A stretch of DNA of 64,000 nucleotides from Collimonas fungivorans (GCF_001584145.1 NZ_CP013232.1:5270001-5334000), one strand, 5' to 3'. Positions 8,176-17,132 are shown, numbered from the stretch's first letter. Numbers and translations: made by a program. The notes: generated from the letters alone by a model not told the origin.

Positions 8176-9930
8176 TTAGGCGGTCATGCGCATCTGGCTG
8201 ACTGCGGCAGCAATTGCGCTCGGCTCGGTATTGCGCAGGATTTTCCTGGTCTGCAGCGTCAATTCGTCCAGGTCGCTGTTCAGCACTTCCTGCTTCACCG
8301 CCAGCAGCTGCGCCGGATGCATGGAAAACTCCAGCAAACCCATGCCCAGCAGCAAACGCGTGAATTTGACGTCGCCCGCCATTTCGCCACATACCGAGAC
8401 CGGGATACCGGCCTTGCGCCCCAGCGCGATCACGGTCGACAACAGAAACAGCACCGCCGGGTGCAGCGGATTGTACAAATGCGCCACTTCGTGGTCGACG
8501 CGGTCGATCGCCAGCGTGTACTGGATCAGGTCGTTAGTGCCGATCGACAGGAAATCCATGCGCTTGATGAACATCGGCAAGGCCAGCGCCGCCGCCGGGA
8601 TTTCTATCATGGCGCCGGTCTGGATCGATTCGTCGAAGGCCACGCCTTCATCGCGCAGCTGCTGTTTGGCCTGGCCGATCATGGCCAGGGTCTGGTCGAT
8701 CTCGAAAGCGTGCGCCAGCATCGGGATCAGCAGCTTGACCTTGCCGAAGGCCGAAGCGCGCAAGATCGCCCGCAACTGCGTCAGGAACAGCTGCGGCTCG
8801 GCCAGGCAGTAACGGATCGCACGCAAGCCCAGCGCCGGGTTGAGCGCGGTCTGTTCCTCGGTATTGATCGGCTTGTCGGCGCCGACATCAAGCGTGCGGA
8901 TAGTCACCGGCCGGCCCTTCATCGCCATCACCGCCTGGCGGTAGGATTCGAACTGCTCATCCTCGGTCGGCAGCTCGTGCTGGGGGCCGATGCGGCCCAT
9001 GAACAGGAATTCCGAACGGAACAGGCCGACGCCGCTGGCGCCGGCATCCATCGCCGCGGCGCAATCGCTGGGCAGTTCGATGTTAGCCAGCAGGCTGATT
9101 TCCGTGCCGTCCAGCGTCACCGCACGGGTTTTCTTGATCTTGCCGAGTTTTCTGCGCGAACGCAGCAGGTGCGCCTGCCGTTCGCGATATTGTTTGAGTA
9201 TCACTGTTGCCGGATCGACAATCACGACGCCGGCATCGCCGTCAATGATGATCCAGTCATCCTGCTTGATCAGGCGCGAAGCGTTGTTCATGCCGACCGC
9301 AGCCGGGATATCCAGGCTGCGCGCCACGATCGCGGTATGCGAATTCTGTCCGCCGAGATCGGTGACGAAGCCGGCAAAGGCGCGGTCGCGGAATTGCAGC
9401 ATGTCGGCCGGGGAAATGTCGTAGGCCACCACCACGATATTGGCGAACGAAGCGCCGTCGCTGTCGACTTCCGGCAAGCGGGTGGAGGTGCCGGTCAGCA
9501 CTTTCAGCAGGCGCTCGCCCACCTGCAGCACATCCATCTTGCGCTCGCGCAGGTAAGTGTCTTCGATTTCGTCGAATTGCGCCGACAGCTCGTCGATCTG
9601 GGTCACCAGCGCCCACTCGGCGTTGTATTGGCGGTTGCGGATGATATCGAGCGACATCTCGGCCAGCATCGGGTCCGACAGGATCAGCAGGTGGACGTCG
9701 ACAAAGGCGCCCAGTTCGGGCGGCGATTCTTTCGGCAGGTCGGCGCGTATGGTCTGCAGTTCGGTACGCACCCTGGTGACGGCGCTCTGCAGGCGCTGGA
9801 CTTCGGCTTCGACCTCGGTTTCGCCGATCAGGTAGTGCTTGACGTCCATCGCCGCCGGCGCCAGCAGATGGGCGCGGCCGATCGCGATGCCGCGTGAAAC
9901 CGGAATGCCATGTAAGGTGAAGGATGCCAT
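8176..9930 (-). CDS. ptsI: phosphoenolpyruvate--protein phosphotransferase (PTS enzyme I)
   Basis: Starting at the ATG at 9930 gives MASFTLHGIPVSRGIAIG, the usual enzyme I N-terminus, and a 584-residue protein of normal length. The frame stays open about 30 codons further upstream but that part has no family character. The phosphorylated histidine is in GGQNSHTAI near residue 198. The PEP-binding domain carries FRSEFLFMGR, IRTLDVGADKP and VCGEMAGD. Enzyme I passes phosphate from PEP to HPr, whose gene lies immediately upstream. With a mannose-type IIA but no visible permease, the system is probably regulatory, as in related bacteria. Confidence 0.97.
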   Translation of the reverse strand: MASFTLHGIPVSRGIAIGRAHLLAPAAMDVKHYLIGETEVEAEVQRLQSAVTRVRTELQTIRADLPKESPPELGAFVDVHLLILSDPMLAEMSLDIIRNRQYNAEWALVTQIDELSAQFDEIEDTYLRERKMDVLQVGERLLKVLTGTSTRLPEVDSDGASFANIVVVAYDISPADMLQFRDRAFAGFVTDLGGQNSHTAIVARSLDIPAAVGMNNASRLIKQDDWIIIDGDAGVVIVDPATVILKQYRERQAHLLRSRRKLGKIKKTRAVTLDGTEISLLANIELPSDCAAAMDAGASGVGLFRSEFLFMGRIGPQHELPTEDEQFESYRQAVMAMKGRPVTIRTLDVGADKPINTEEQTALNPALGLRAIRYCLAEPQLFLTQLRAILRASAFGKVKLLIPMLAHAFEIDQTLAMIGQAKQQLRDEGVAFDESIQTGAMIEIPAAALALPMFIKRMDFLSIGTNDLIQYTLAIDRVDHEVAHLYNPLHPAVLFLLSTVIALGRKAGIPVSVCGEMAGDVKFTRLLLGMGLLEFSMHPAQLLAVKQEVLNSDLDELTLQTRKILRNTEPSAIAAAVSQMRMTA

Positions 9931-10048
9931 CTGGTCGCCCAATTTTATACATTGCGGGGCAGAGTCCGACAGCGACTCCGCTCCCAACTGACTAGATAGA
10001 TAGATAAAACGCGCAGGTTGCAATTAAATTGCAAAAAATAATTGGGCA

Positions 10049-10082
10049 GTGTCCGTACACGCGTCTCGGCGTGTACGGACAC
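10049..10082. repeat. perfect 14-bp hairpin between ptsH and ptsI
   Basis: Arms GTGTCCGTACACGC (10049-10062) and GCGTGTACGGACAC (10069-10082) are perfectly complementary around a 6-base loop. It begins nine bases after the ptsH stop on the minus strand and lacks a T-run. An intercistronic stem could stabilise the upstream mRNA or reduce read-through into ptsI. Confidence 0.85.
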
Positions 10083-10091
10083 AAATCAGGA

Positions 10092-10361
10092 TCATTCCCC
10101 TTCGCCGAACTTGTCTTGAATCAACTGATATAAGGCATCAAAGCAGGTCTTCTCATCTTCCCCTTCGGCTTCCAGCGTTATCTTGCTGCCCTTGCCGGCC
10201 GCCAGCATCATCACGCCCATGATCGACTTGGCGTTGACGCGACGGTTGTTGCGGATCATCCAGACTTCACTTTTGAATTTGCTTGCCAGTTGCGTAAATT
10301 TGGCCGACGCGCGAGCGTGCAAGCCGAGTTTATTGATGATTTCGATTTCTTGTTGAATCAT
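10092..10361 (-). CDS. ptsH: phosphocarrier protein HPr
   Basis: The ATG at 10361 gives an 89-residue HPr beginning MIQQEIEIINKLGLHARAS. The phosphorylated histidine is H15 in GLHAR, and the regulatory-serine position is S46 in NAKSIMGVM. The open frame reaches 17 codons further upstream but those residues are not part of HPr. It takes phosphate from enzyme I (next gene) and likely delivers it to the IIA protein encoded just upstream. Length and both phosphorylation motifs are standard. Confidence 0.97.
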   Translation of the reverse strand: MIQQEIEIINKLGLHARASAKFTQLASKFKSEVWMIRNNRRVNAKSIMGVMMLAAGKGSKITLEAEGEDEKTCFDALYQLIQDKFGEGE

Positions 10362-10416
10362 TTGTCTTTTATCTAATATTGGATTTATTGAAAGACCCCG
10401 CCCGGCAGACAATCAT

Positions 10417-10821
10417 TTAATGCGCCACGCGCACCCGGTTATCGACCCTGACCGCCCCGCCCTGGCCGCCCGCCAGCGCCATTTCTGTCACCACGTCGAG
10501 CGTATCGTTGCGATAGGTCAGGGCGCGCAGCAGCATCGGCAGGCTGATGCCGGCAATCACCTGGGTCTGGTTGCCGGTGCAAAACGGCAGTGTGCAATTG
10601 GATGGCGTACCGCCCATGACGTCGGTAATCACCAGCACCCCCGAACCATCGTCCAGGCGCGCCGCGGCCTGCTTGGCCAGTTTCTGCACTTCGACGGGAT
10701 TCTGGTCGGCCACCACATCGATTGCTTCCAGCCGCTCCGGCATCTGGCGAAACACGTGAGAGGCAGCTGCGATGAATGCCTGGCCCAGAGGGGCGTGGGT
10801 TAAAAGGAGAATGCCAATCAT
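10417..10821 (-). CDS. PTS mannose/fructose-type IIA domain protein
   Basis: A 134-residue single-domain protein matching the EIIA-Man fold. The N-terminus MIGILLLTHAPLGQAF contains the expected phospho-acceptor histidine (H9), and LVITDVMGGTPSNC is a hallmark of the family. No IIB, IIC or IID genes are visible. In many betaproteobacteria this IIA-HPr-EI trio follows gshB and works as a signalling phosphorelay and not for sugar uptake; that is known of the gene order and inferred here. Confidence 0.94.
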   Translation of the reverse strand: MIGILLLTHAPLGQAFIAAASHVFRQMPERLEAIDVVADQNPVEVQKLAKQAAARLDDGSGVLVITDVMGGTPSNCTLPFCTGNQTQVIAGISLPMLLRALTYRNDTLDVVTEMALAGGQGGAVRVDNRVRVAH

Positions 10822-10885
10822 AGTTTCAATTTCAAATCCGGCTTGCGGATTCGTCCCGGTTTACAACGGTTTTACAGCAACGACC

Positions 10886-10922
10886 GTCCTGGTCTGCAGC
10901 TTCGGCTGCCAGTGACCAGGAC
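10886..10922 (-). repeat. intercistronic hairpin downstream of gshB
   Basis: On the minus strand GTCCTGGTC and GACCAGGAC pair at the base, and GCAGC-CGAA-GCTGC closes the top. The stem begins about 11 bases after the gshB stop. There is no T-run. Like the stem at 10049-10082, it lies between cistrons of the gsh-pts run and may set differential mRNA stability. Confidence 0.7.
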
Positions 10923-10933
10923 AACAAAATAAG

Positions 10934-11872
10934 TTACAGCGCCGCTTCCAGCGCATCGATGAACATCTCGGCAACATCAAAACCGGCCTGCTGCTTGATT
11001 TCCTGAAAGCAAGTCGGGCTGGTGACGTTGACTTCGGTCAGATAATCGCCAATCACGTCTAATCCTACCAGTAACAGGCCGCGCTGTGATAACACCGGTC
11101 CAAGTGCTTCGCCGATTTCGCGGTCGCGCGCCGTCAGCGGCTGGGCGACGCCGATGCCGCCGGCCGCCAGGTTGCCGCGCACTTCGCTGCCCTGGGGGAT
11201 CCGCGCCAGCGAATAGGGCACGACTTTACCGCCAATTACCAGAACGCGCTTGTCGCCGGCGACTATTTCCGGGATGAAACGTTGGATCATGATGGTGCGA
11301 TGGCCGTTGTCGGTCAGGGTTTCGATGATCGAGCCCAGGTTCAGGCCGTCTTGCCGCACCCGGAAAATGCCGGTGCCGCCCATGCCGTCGAGCGGCTTCA
11401 GGATCACGTCCTGGTGCTCCGCGTGGAAGGCGCGCAAGCGGGCCGCATCGCGCGTGACCAGGGTCGGCGAGGTGTATTTGGAGAATTGGGCAATCGCCAG
11501 CTTTTCATTGTGGTCGCGGATCGCCTGCGGTTTGTTGAATACCCGCGCACCTTGTGTTTCCGCCAATTCCAGCAGATACGTGGTGTAGATGTATTCCATG
11601 TCGAAAGGCGGGTCCTTGCGCAGCAGGATCGCATCGAACTCGGACAGGAACATGGCGGAGGGTGCACTGGCCTTATACCAATCCTTATCGTCCCCGGTTA
11701 AATTCACGCGGACGACATTGGCCGTGACAATCCCGCTTTCCAGCGCCATGTCCTTTTGCTCGAACGCATAGATGGTATGGCCGCGCTTGACGGCTTCGAC
11801 CATCATGGCGTAAGTCGAATCCTTATACGTCTTGAAGGTATCGAGCGGATCGGCAAGGAAAGCAATTTTCAT
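10934..11872 (-). CDS. gshB: glutathione synthetase
   Basis: A 312-residue ATP-grasp enzyme starting MKIAFLADPLDTFKTYKDST, the family-typical N-terminus. QDVILKPLDGMGGTGIFR is the ATP-grasp lysine/glycine loop, RFIPEIVAGDKRVLVIGG the nucleotide-binding region, and LTEVNVTSPTCFQE the metal-binding end. It joins glycine to gamma-glutamylcysteine, the second step of glutathione synthesis. gshA is directly upstream with about 30 bases between them, so the pair is probably co-transcribed. Confidence 0.97.
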   Translation of the reverse strand: MKIAFLADPLDTFKTYKDSTYAMMVEAVKRGHTIYAFEQKDMALESGIVTANVVRVNLTGDDKDWYKASAPSAMFLSEFDAILLRKDPPFDMEYIYTTYLLELAETQGARVFNKPQAIRDHNEKLAIAQFSKYTSPTLVTRDAARLRAFHAEHQDVILKPLDGMGGTGIFRVRQDGLNLGSIIETLTDNGHRTIMIQRFIPEIVAGDKRVLVIGGKVVPYSLARIPQGSEVRGNLAAGGIGVAQPLTARDREIGEALGPVLSQRGLLLVGLDVIGDYLTEVNVTSPTCFQEIKQQAGFDVAEMFIDALEAAL

Positions 11873-11904
11873 TTTTCAGGCCCTATGGTTGTCAGGACAG
11901 CGTA

Positions 11905-13203
11905 TTAATATTCTTCCGGGTTCGGATCGGTTTTTTCCATTTCCAGCGAAGCAGCCAGTAAACCGAGGCGTGCGACCACCCCATACATATAGAAGCGGTT
12001 CGGCGCAGTGGTGCCCGGCTTGGCCAGCATGTCCGGCAGCGCATGCTGCTGGGCGAATGCGAGCGGCACAAAATGGGCGCCTGGCGCGTTCAGGTTTTCG
12101 TTGATGCCGCGCTCGGCATGCACCCGGTAGAAACCGCCGACCACATAGCGGTCGATCATGTACACCACCGGTTCCGCCACCGCGTCGTTGATGTGTTCGA
12201 AAGTATGTACGCCTTCCTGGATGATCAGGTCATGGATTTCGCCGCCGGCTTTGCCCAGCGACAGTTTCTCGCGCTGCTTGCGGCTCAGGTCCTTGATCTG
12301 GCTGACGTCGGTCACGCTCATCACGCCCATGTCGTCGGTGCCGGCGTCGGCCTTGACGATCACGAACGGTTTTTCAGTAATCCCGTATTCCTTGTATTTC
12401 TTGCGTATCTTGGCCAACAGCGAACTGACGCTGGCGGCCAGCTTGTCATCGCCGTCCACCGCCAGGAAATCGACCTGGTCGACCTTGGCGAAAAACGGAT
12501 TCAGCATCCACGGATCGACATCCACCAGCTTCGAGAATTTCTTGACCACCTCATCGTAAGCCGTGAAATGGTTGCTCTTGCGGCGCACGGTCCAGCCGGC
12601 GTGCAGCGGCGGCAATACATTCTGCTCGTTCAGGTGCTCCAGTATCGACGGCGTGCCGGAAGACAGATCGTTATTCAGCAAGATGGTGCAGGGGTCGAAA
12701 TTCTTCAGGCCCAGGCGGCGACCATTGGCGGAGCGCTCCAGCGGCTCCAGCGTGATGGTGCTGCCGTCAGGCAATTCGATCGTTTGCAATTCTTTCACGC
12801 TTTCATCAAGCGTACCCAGCCGTACATGCAAACCGGTCTGGCGGAAAATCTGCATCAGGCGCGCTACGTTCTGCAAATAGAAAGTATTGCGTGTGTTCAG
12901 CTCCGGCAGCAGCAGCAGGTTTTTGGCGTCCGGACAATATTTTTCGATGGCCGCCATGGCCGCCTGTATCGCCAGCGGCAGCATCTCGGGCGACAGATTG
13001 CTGAATCCGCCCGGAAACAGGTTGGTGTCCACCGGGGCCAGCTTGTAGCCGGAATTGCGCAGGTCGACCGAACAATAGAACGGCGGCGTGTGCTCTTGCC
13101 ATTCCATCCGGAACCAGCGCTCGATAGCCGGCGTGGCCGCGAGGATTTTCTTTTCCAGATCGAGCAAAGGGCCGTTCAGGGCGGTGACAAGGTGGGGAAC
13201 CAT
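11905..13203 (-). CDS. gshA: glutamate--cysteine ligase, proteobacterial type
   Basis: The ATG at 13203 gives MVPHLVTALNGPLLDLEKKI and a 432-residue protein of the GshA class found in betaproteobacteria, unrelated in length to E. coli GshA. The open frame extends another 103 codons upstream, but that part contains the terminator of the preceding gene and is not protein-like. Typical stretches are FYCSVDLRNSGYKLAPVDTN, VKADAGTDDMGVM and RFYMYGVVARLGLLAASLE. It makes gamma-glutamylcysteine for GshB, encoded just downstream. Confidence 0.95.
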   Translation of the reverse strand: MVPHLVTALNGPLLDLEKKILAATPAIERWFRMEWQEHTPPFYCSVDLRNSGYKLAPVDTNLFPGGFSNLSPEMLPLAIQAAMAAIEKYCPDAKNLLLLPELNTRNTFYLQNVARLMQIFRQTGLHVRLGTLDESVKELQTIELPDGSTITLEPLERSANGRRLGLKNFDPCTILLNNDLSSGTPSILEHLNEQNVLPPLHAGWTVRRKSNHFTAYDEVVKKFSKLVDVDPWMLNPFFAKVDQVDFLAVDGDDKLAASVSSLLAKIRKKYKEYGITEKPFVIVKADAGTDDMGVMSVTDVSQIKDLSRKQREKLSLGKAGGEIHDLIIQEGVHTFEHINDAVAEPVVYMIDRYVVGGFYRVHAERGINENLNAPGAHFVPLAFAQQHALPDMLAKPGTTAPNRFYMYGVVARLGLLAASLEMEKTDPNPEEY

Positions 13204-13436
13204 ATAAAACTTTCTTTTGGGAACTATGCAGCAAACTTGCGCGTGCCTGTGGCAGGAATGTCTTTCAGGACTCCCATGACAGGCAAGAGACGCAGATTCT
13301 AACGGGAAACGCATTATTTCGCCGCTCAACTGTTGAGAAGCCGCTGGGATGTCATCCACGGCGACGGTCCGGCAAGCGCGTCCATGAGCCAAGTTTACAT
13401 CGGGCCGGTCGCGGATTTTTAAAGTCCCGGAAAAAC

Positions 13437-13460
13437 AAAAAAAGCGCCGTCGGGCGCTTT
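13437..13460 (-). terminator. intrinsic terminator after the GNAT gene
   Basis: On the minus strand AAAGCGCCCGACGGCGCTTT forms a tight stem-loop followed by a run of seven T. It lies 56 bases beyond the stop of the acetyltransferase gene at 13516 and upstream of gshA, which should separate the two transcripts. Confidence 0.9.
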
Positions 13461-13515
13461 CAAAAGATATCATATTATCATCGAATCCGGCCGGGGCAGC
13501 CTGCTCCCGCAAGAA

Positions 13516-14064
13516 TCAGATCCGTTTGTACATGAAGCTGCTGTCGCTCAGCTTGCCCGTAGTCGAACGGGCATAAGCGGGAACAATGCCCGCCAGTTCA
13601 AACCCCAGGGCGCTGTACAAGGATTCCGCCGCATCGCCGGTGCGCGTTTCCAGGAACAGCAGGGAGCGGCCATCAGCGCGCGCAATCGCTTCCGTCTGCT
13701 GCATCAGCACGCGCGCGACACCCTTGCGCCGCACATCGGGATGCACCAGCAGCTTGGAAATCTCGGCCCGGTGACGGCCATTGGCCGGCGCCGCCAGCAC
13801 CAGCTGTACGGTGCCGACGATCTGGCCGGCAAACCGCGCCACCAGCAAGCGCCGGCCACCGCTCACCAGCGAACCGCTGACGCCGTACCAGAATGAAAAG
13901 GCATCTTCGGCATTCGGCGTTTCCAGGAATCCGATGCTGGCGCCCTGCTCCACACAAGCCATCAGGATATCGGTGAGCGGGCCCACCACCTGATCGAACT
14001 GGTTCGCCTTGACGTCTTCAACCGTGCATGCGGTCAGGCGTTGCGGGGTGATGGTCGGATCCAA
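13516..14064 (-). CDS. GNAT family N-acetyltransferase
   Basis: A 182-residue protein with the GNAT acetyl-CoA-binding pattern around residues 105-135: ISKLLVHPDVRRKGVARVLMQQ, with the pyrophosphate loop R-R-K-G-V-A. The second half has LFLETRTGDAAESLYSALGF, typical of small-molecule or peptide acetyltransferases. The substrate cannot be told from sequence. It is a single-gene unit: its own terminator follows, and the amtB terminator lies just upstream. Confidence 0.88.
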   Translation of the reverse strand: MDPTITPQRLTACTVEDVKANQFDQVVGPLTDILMACVEQGASIGFLETPNAEDAFSFWYGVSGSLVSGGRRLLVARFAGQIVGTVQLVLAAPANGRHRAEISKLLVHPDVRRKGVARVLMQQTEAIARADGRSLLFLETRTGDAAESLYSALGFELAGIVPAYARSTTGKLSDSSFMYKRI

Positions 14065-14091
14065 GCTGGAATCTCCTGAAGCATATGCGGC

Positions 14092-14124
14092 AAAAAAACA
14101 AAATCCCAGGGCATGCCTGGGATT
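14092..14124 (-). terminator. intrinsic terminator downstream of amtB
   Basis: On the minus strand ATCCCAGG and CCTGGGAT form the stem around a short CATG centre, followed by TTTTG and then seven T. It lies about 60 bases after the amtB stop and would end the porin-glnK-amtB transcript. Confidence 0.88.
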
Positions 14125-14138
14125 ACATCGAACGGCGC

Positions 14139-14168
14139 GCCGGATAGCCAGTACAGCAGCTATCCGGC
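14139..14168 (-). repeat. hairpin directly after amtB
   Basis: GCCGGATAG (14139-14147) and CTATCCGGC (14160-14168) are perfect 9-bp arms around a 12-base loop, 15 bases past the amtB stop and just before the main terminator. No T-run follows; it may protect the 3' end of the message. Confidence 0.7.
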
Positions 14169-14183
14169 AGGCTCAGGCAAGAC

Positions 14184-15731
14184 TTAGTCGTGATAAGCAG
14201 ATTCGCCATGGCTGGAGATGTCCAGGCCTTCGCGTTCTTCTTCTTCGGTCACGCGCAAGCCCATGACGATGTCGACCAGCTTGAATGCGATCAGCGAAAC
14301 CACACCCGACCAGACCAGGGTTGTCAGCACGCCTTCAAACTGGATCCACAGCTGGCCAGGGATCGAATAGTCCGGTGTCACGGCATTGGCGACGTAATCA
14401 TAGATGCCGGTGCCGCCCAGGCTAGGCGCCGCAAACACGCCAGTCAGCAACGCACCCAGGATACCGCCGACGCCATGCACGCCAAACACGTCCAGCGCAT
14501 CGTCCGCACCCAGCAAGCGTTTCAGGCCGGTGACGCCCCACAGGCAGACGAAGCCTGCCAGCAAGCCCATGATCAGCGCGCCCATCGGGCCGACAAAACC
14601 GGCGGCTGGCGTAATTGCCACCAGGCCCGCAACAGCACCCGAAGCGCCGCCCAGCATCGAAGGCTTGCCCTTGCCGATCCATTCACCGGCGCTCCAGCTC
14701 AATACCGCAGCGGCAGTCGCCAGCAAGGTATTGATGAAAGCCAGTGCAGCGCTGCCGTTGGCTTCCAGCGCGGAGCCAGCGTTGAAACCGAACCAGCCGA
14801 ACCACAGCAGCGAGGCGCCGACCATGGTCAGGGTCAGGCTGTGCGGCTTGAACGCTTCCTTGCCGAAACCGACGCGCTTGCCTATCACGTACGAACCGAC
14901 CAGGCCGGCGATAGCGGCATTGATATGCACCACGGTGCCGCCGGCGAAATCAAGCGCGCCCTTCTGGAACAGCCAGCCGCCGGTTGCGGTCAGTTTTTCT
15001 GCAGCGGCAGCGTCGGTGAAACCATCCGGACCAGGCCAGAACCAGACCATATGCGCCATCGGCAGATAGGCGAAGGTGAACCAGAGGACAGTGAACACCA
15101 GGATCGCCGAGAACTTGGCACGCTCGGCAAAAGCACCGATGATCAGGGCACAGGTAATTGCGGCAAACGCACCCTGGAACACCACGTAGGCAAACTCAGG
15201 CACCACAACGCCTTTGCTGAACGTGGCGGCAACGGAATCCGGCGTCATGCCATGCAAGAACAGGCGGCTGAAACCGCCGAAGAACGCATTGCCTTCGGTG
15301 AACGCGATGCTGTAGCCGTAGAGTATCCACAGCACGATGATCAGCGAGAACACAGTGAAACACTGCATCAGCACCGACAGCATGTTCTTGCTGCGCACCA
15401 GGCCGCCGTAGAACAGGCCCAGGCCCGGCAATGTCATCAGGATCACGAATGCTGTACATACCAGCAACCAGGCGGTATCGCCCTTGTTCGGTACTGGCGC
15501 GGCAGCGGCGGCAGGAGCGCTGGCAGCCGGTGCAGCTGCGGCAGGCGCTGAAGCAGCCGGCGCCGCGGTAACTGCTGCAGGCGCAGCAGCTGGAGCGTCT
15601 GCGCTAGCTGCTGCTACGCTTGCGCTAGCACTTGCTGATGGCTCGTCGGCAGCCGATGCCGGCAACATGGAAGTAGCCGCGATCAGCGTGCAAGCCGCCA
15701 AAATCGTAGCGAACGTACTTTTGATGTTCAT
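14184..15731 (-). CDS. amtB: ammonium transporter AmtB
   Basis: The ATG at 15731 gives MNIKSTFATILAACTLIAATS, a signal peptide ending near ASA, and a 515-residue product. After the signal lies an unusually long Ala/Ser/Pro-rich stretch (about residues 24-80) before the first family segment DTAWLLVCTAFVILMTLPGL. The ammonium-channel core follows with eleven predicted spans and the conserved AFAAITCALIIGAFAER and FGVHGVGGILGALL. It carries ammonium across the inner membrane. GlnK, its regulator, is encoded immediately upstream (13-base gap). Expression probably depends on the Ntr-type promoter before the porin gene. Confidence 0.96.
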   Translation of the reverse strand: MNIKSTFATILAACTLIAATSMLPASAADEPSASASASVAAASADAPAAAPAAVTAAPAASAPAAAAPAASAPAAAAAPVPNKGDTAWLLVCTAFVILMTLPGLGLFYGGLVRSKNMLSVLMQCFTVFSLIIVLWILYGYSIAFTEGNAFFGGFSRLFLHGMTPDSVAATFSKGVVVPEFAYVVFQGAFAAITCALIIGAFAERAKFSAILVFTVLWFTFAYLPMAHMVWFWPGPDGFTDAAAAEKLTATGGWLFQKGALDFAGGTVVHINAAIAGLVGSYVIGKRVGFGKEAFKPHSLTLTMVGASLLWFGWFGFNAGSALEANGSAALAFINTLLATAAAVLSWSAGEWIGKGKPSMLGGASGAVAGLVAITPAAGFVGPMGALIMGLLAGFVCLWGVTGLKRLLGADDALDVFGVHGVGGILGALLTGVFAAPSLGGTGIYDYVANAVTPDYSIPGQLWIQFEGVLTTLVWSGVVSLIAFKLVDIVMGLRVTEEEEREGLDISSHGESAYHD

Positions 15732-15744
15732 ATTTTTTATCCCC

Positions 15745-16167
<423 letters not shown>

Positions 16168-16173
16168 TCAGTT

Positions 16174-16221
16174 GGGGACAGAGTAATTCGTCGCCATGCG
16201 GCGCCTCTTAAACTCTGTCCC
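16174..16221. repeat. REP-like palindrome between porin and glnK
   Basis: GGGGACAGAGTAATT at the left is mirrored by AAACTCTGTCCC at the right, with an inner GTCGCC/GGCGCC pairing. GGGACAGAGT-type ends are the pattern of REP palindromes mobilised by REP-associated tyrosine transposases in beta- and gammaproteobacteria. It starts nine bases after the porin stop. No such transposase is in the window. The family assignment is from memory of the pattern, not from a search. Confidence 0.65.
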
Positions 16222-16229
16222 GCAATACG

Positions 16230-17003
16230 TCAGAAAGTCTTCGCTACCGAAAACACCACCCCGTCGCGGCCCAGGTTCTTGCCGCTCGGGCTGACATAGG
16301 CGTTGTCCTTGGCGTTGGTGCCGACATAAGCCAGCCCCAAAGTCACGCCCGCCAGCTGCTCGAAAGTCTTGGTGGCGCCGATTTTCCAGTCGGTGTAGCT
16401 GTAGAAGCTGGCGTGCTCCACTGTCTGGTGGCCCACATGCAGCCCCAGCGTGACGCCCGCGCCGACATCGATATTGGCGCCGGCATCGTAATAAGCGCTG
16501 CCTTTGCTGTCGACGGTGCCGAACAGGTTAGTCAGCGCATGCGAGTACTTGAAATAAGCCGGACCGTAGCCGAGTTGTCCGTACAGTTCGAAGGTATTGG
16601 CGTTGCGGCCGATCTGGCTATAGTTGTTGGTCGGGTAGTAGTAATACAGGCCGCCCACGTCATACGTGAAACCGCCCGGCAGCTCGCCGCGCTTGCCGGC
16701 GTAGATATCCCATTCAATCGAACCCTTGCCGCCGGTGCCGGTGTTGGCGGTGTCGACCGCATCCTTGATCCACTTGATGTTGGACAGCCAGGTCCCCGCA
16801 TACAGCCCGGTCGGGTTATTGGTGTAGTCCGCGCCACCCTGTATCGCCGGGTCCAAACGCGTTTGCGAGATGCCGCGGAAGCGATAGTCGTTGACCGCGC
16901 CAATGTTATAACTGATCTCGTTATCCGGCTTGGCGTCTTCGGCATGAGCGAGACCTGCGGAGAAACTTGCTGCTATTGCTGCGGCTAAAATCAGCTTTTT
17001 CAT
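16230..17003 (-). CDS. TorF-like outer membrane protein / putative porin
   Basis: A 257-residue exported protein. A clear signal peptide (MKKLILAAAIAASFSAGLAHA) precedes EISYNIGAVNDYRFRGISQTRLDPAIQGG, the opening of a family of predicted beta-barrel outer membrane proteins. The chain alternates in the way of transmembrane beta strands and ends in an aromatic residue (SVAKTF), as barrels do. It leads glnK-amtB, and an Ntr-type promoter lies upstream, so it may help nitrogen-compound uptake under limitation. Substrate unknown. Confidence 0.87.
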   Translation of the reverse strand: MKKLILAAAIAASFSAGLAHAEDAKPDNEISYNIGAVNDYRFRGISQTRLDPAIQGGADYTNNPTGLYAGTWLSNIKWIKDAVDTANTGTGGKGSIEWDIYAGKRGELPGGFTYDVGGLYYYYPTNNYSQIGRNANTFELYGQLGYGPAYFKYSHALTNLFGTVDSKGSAYYDAGANIDVGAGVTLGLHVGHQTVEHASFYSYTDWKIGATKTFEQLAGVTLGLAYVGTNAKDNAYVSPSGKNLGRDGVVFSVAKTF

Positions 17004-17065
17004 GGATGTCCCTGTTGGTATGTTGAATGAAAAACCGCTAAATCAGTACTCCTCGGACTTTCCAT

Positions 17066-17081
17066 AGCAGAACCCATGCCA
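17066..17081 (-). promoter_or_regulatory. sigma-54 (RpoN) -24/-12 promoter for porin-glnK-amtB
   Basis: The minus strand reads TGGCATGGGTTCTGCT, matching the sigma-54 consensus TGGCAC-N5-TTGCW at the critical GG and GC with correct spacing. Transcription would start near 17055, leaving about a 50-base leader before the porin ATG at 17003. Two NtrC-like sites lie further upstream. Confidence 0.75.
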
Positions 17082-17112
17082 ACCGCGCCGACTGCCGTTT
17101 TTCGATGGCTAG

Positions 17113-17132
17113 CGCCCCTTGTGGGGCGTTTT
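17113..17132 (+). terminator. small GC hairpin with T-run in the nitrogen control region
   Basis: CGCCCC and GGGGCG enclose a 4-base loop and are followed by TTTT on the plus strand. It resembles a weak intrinsic terminator facing away from the porin gene, between the sigma-54 promoter and the NtrC-like sites. No plus-strand gene ends here. It could end a short divergent transcript or be structural. Confidence 0.35.

Noticed and set aside
8143..9897. 584-codon open frame on the plus strand
   Set aside because: It lies exactly antisense to ptsI; composition is His/Gln/Arg-rich as expected for a shadow of a GC-rich gene.
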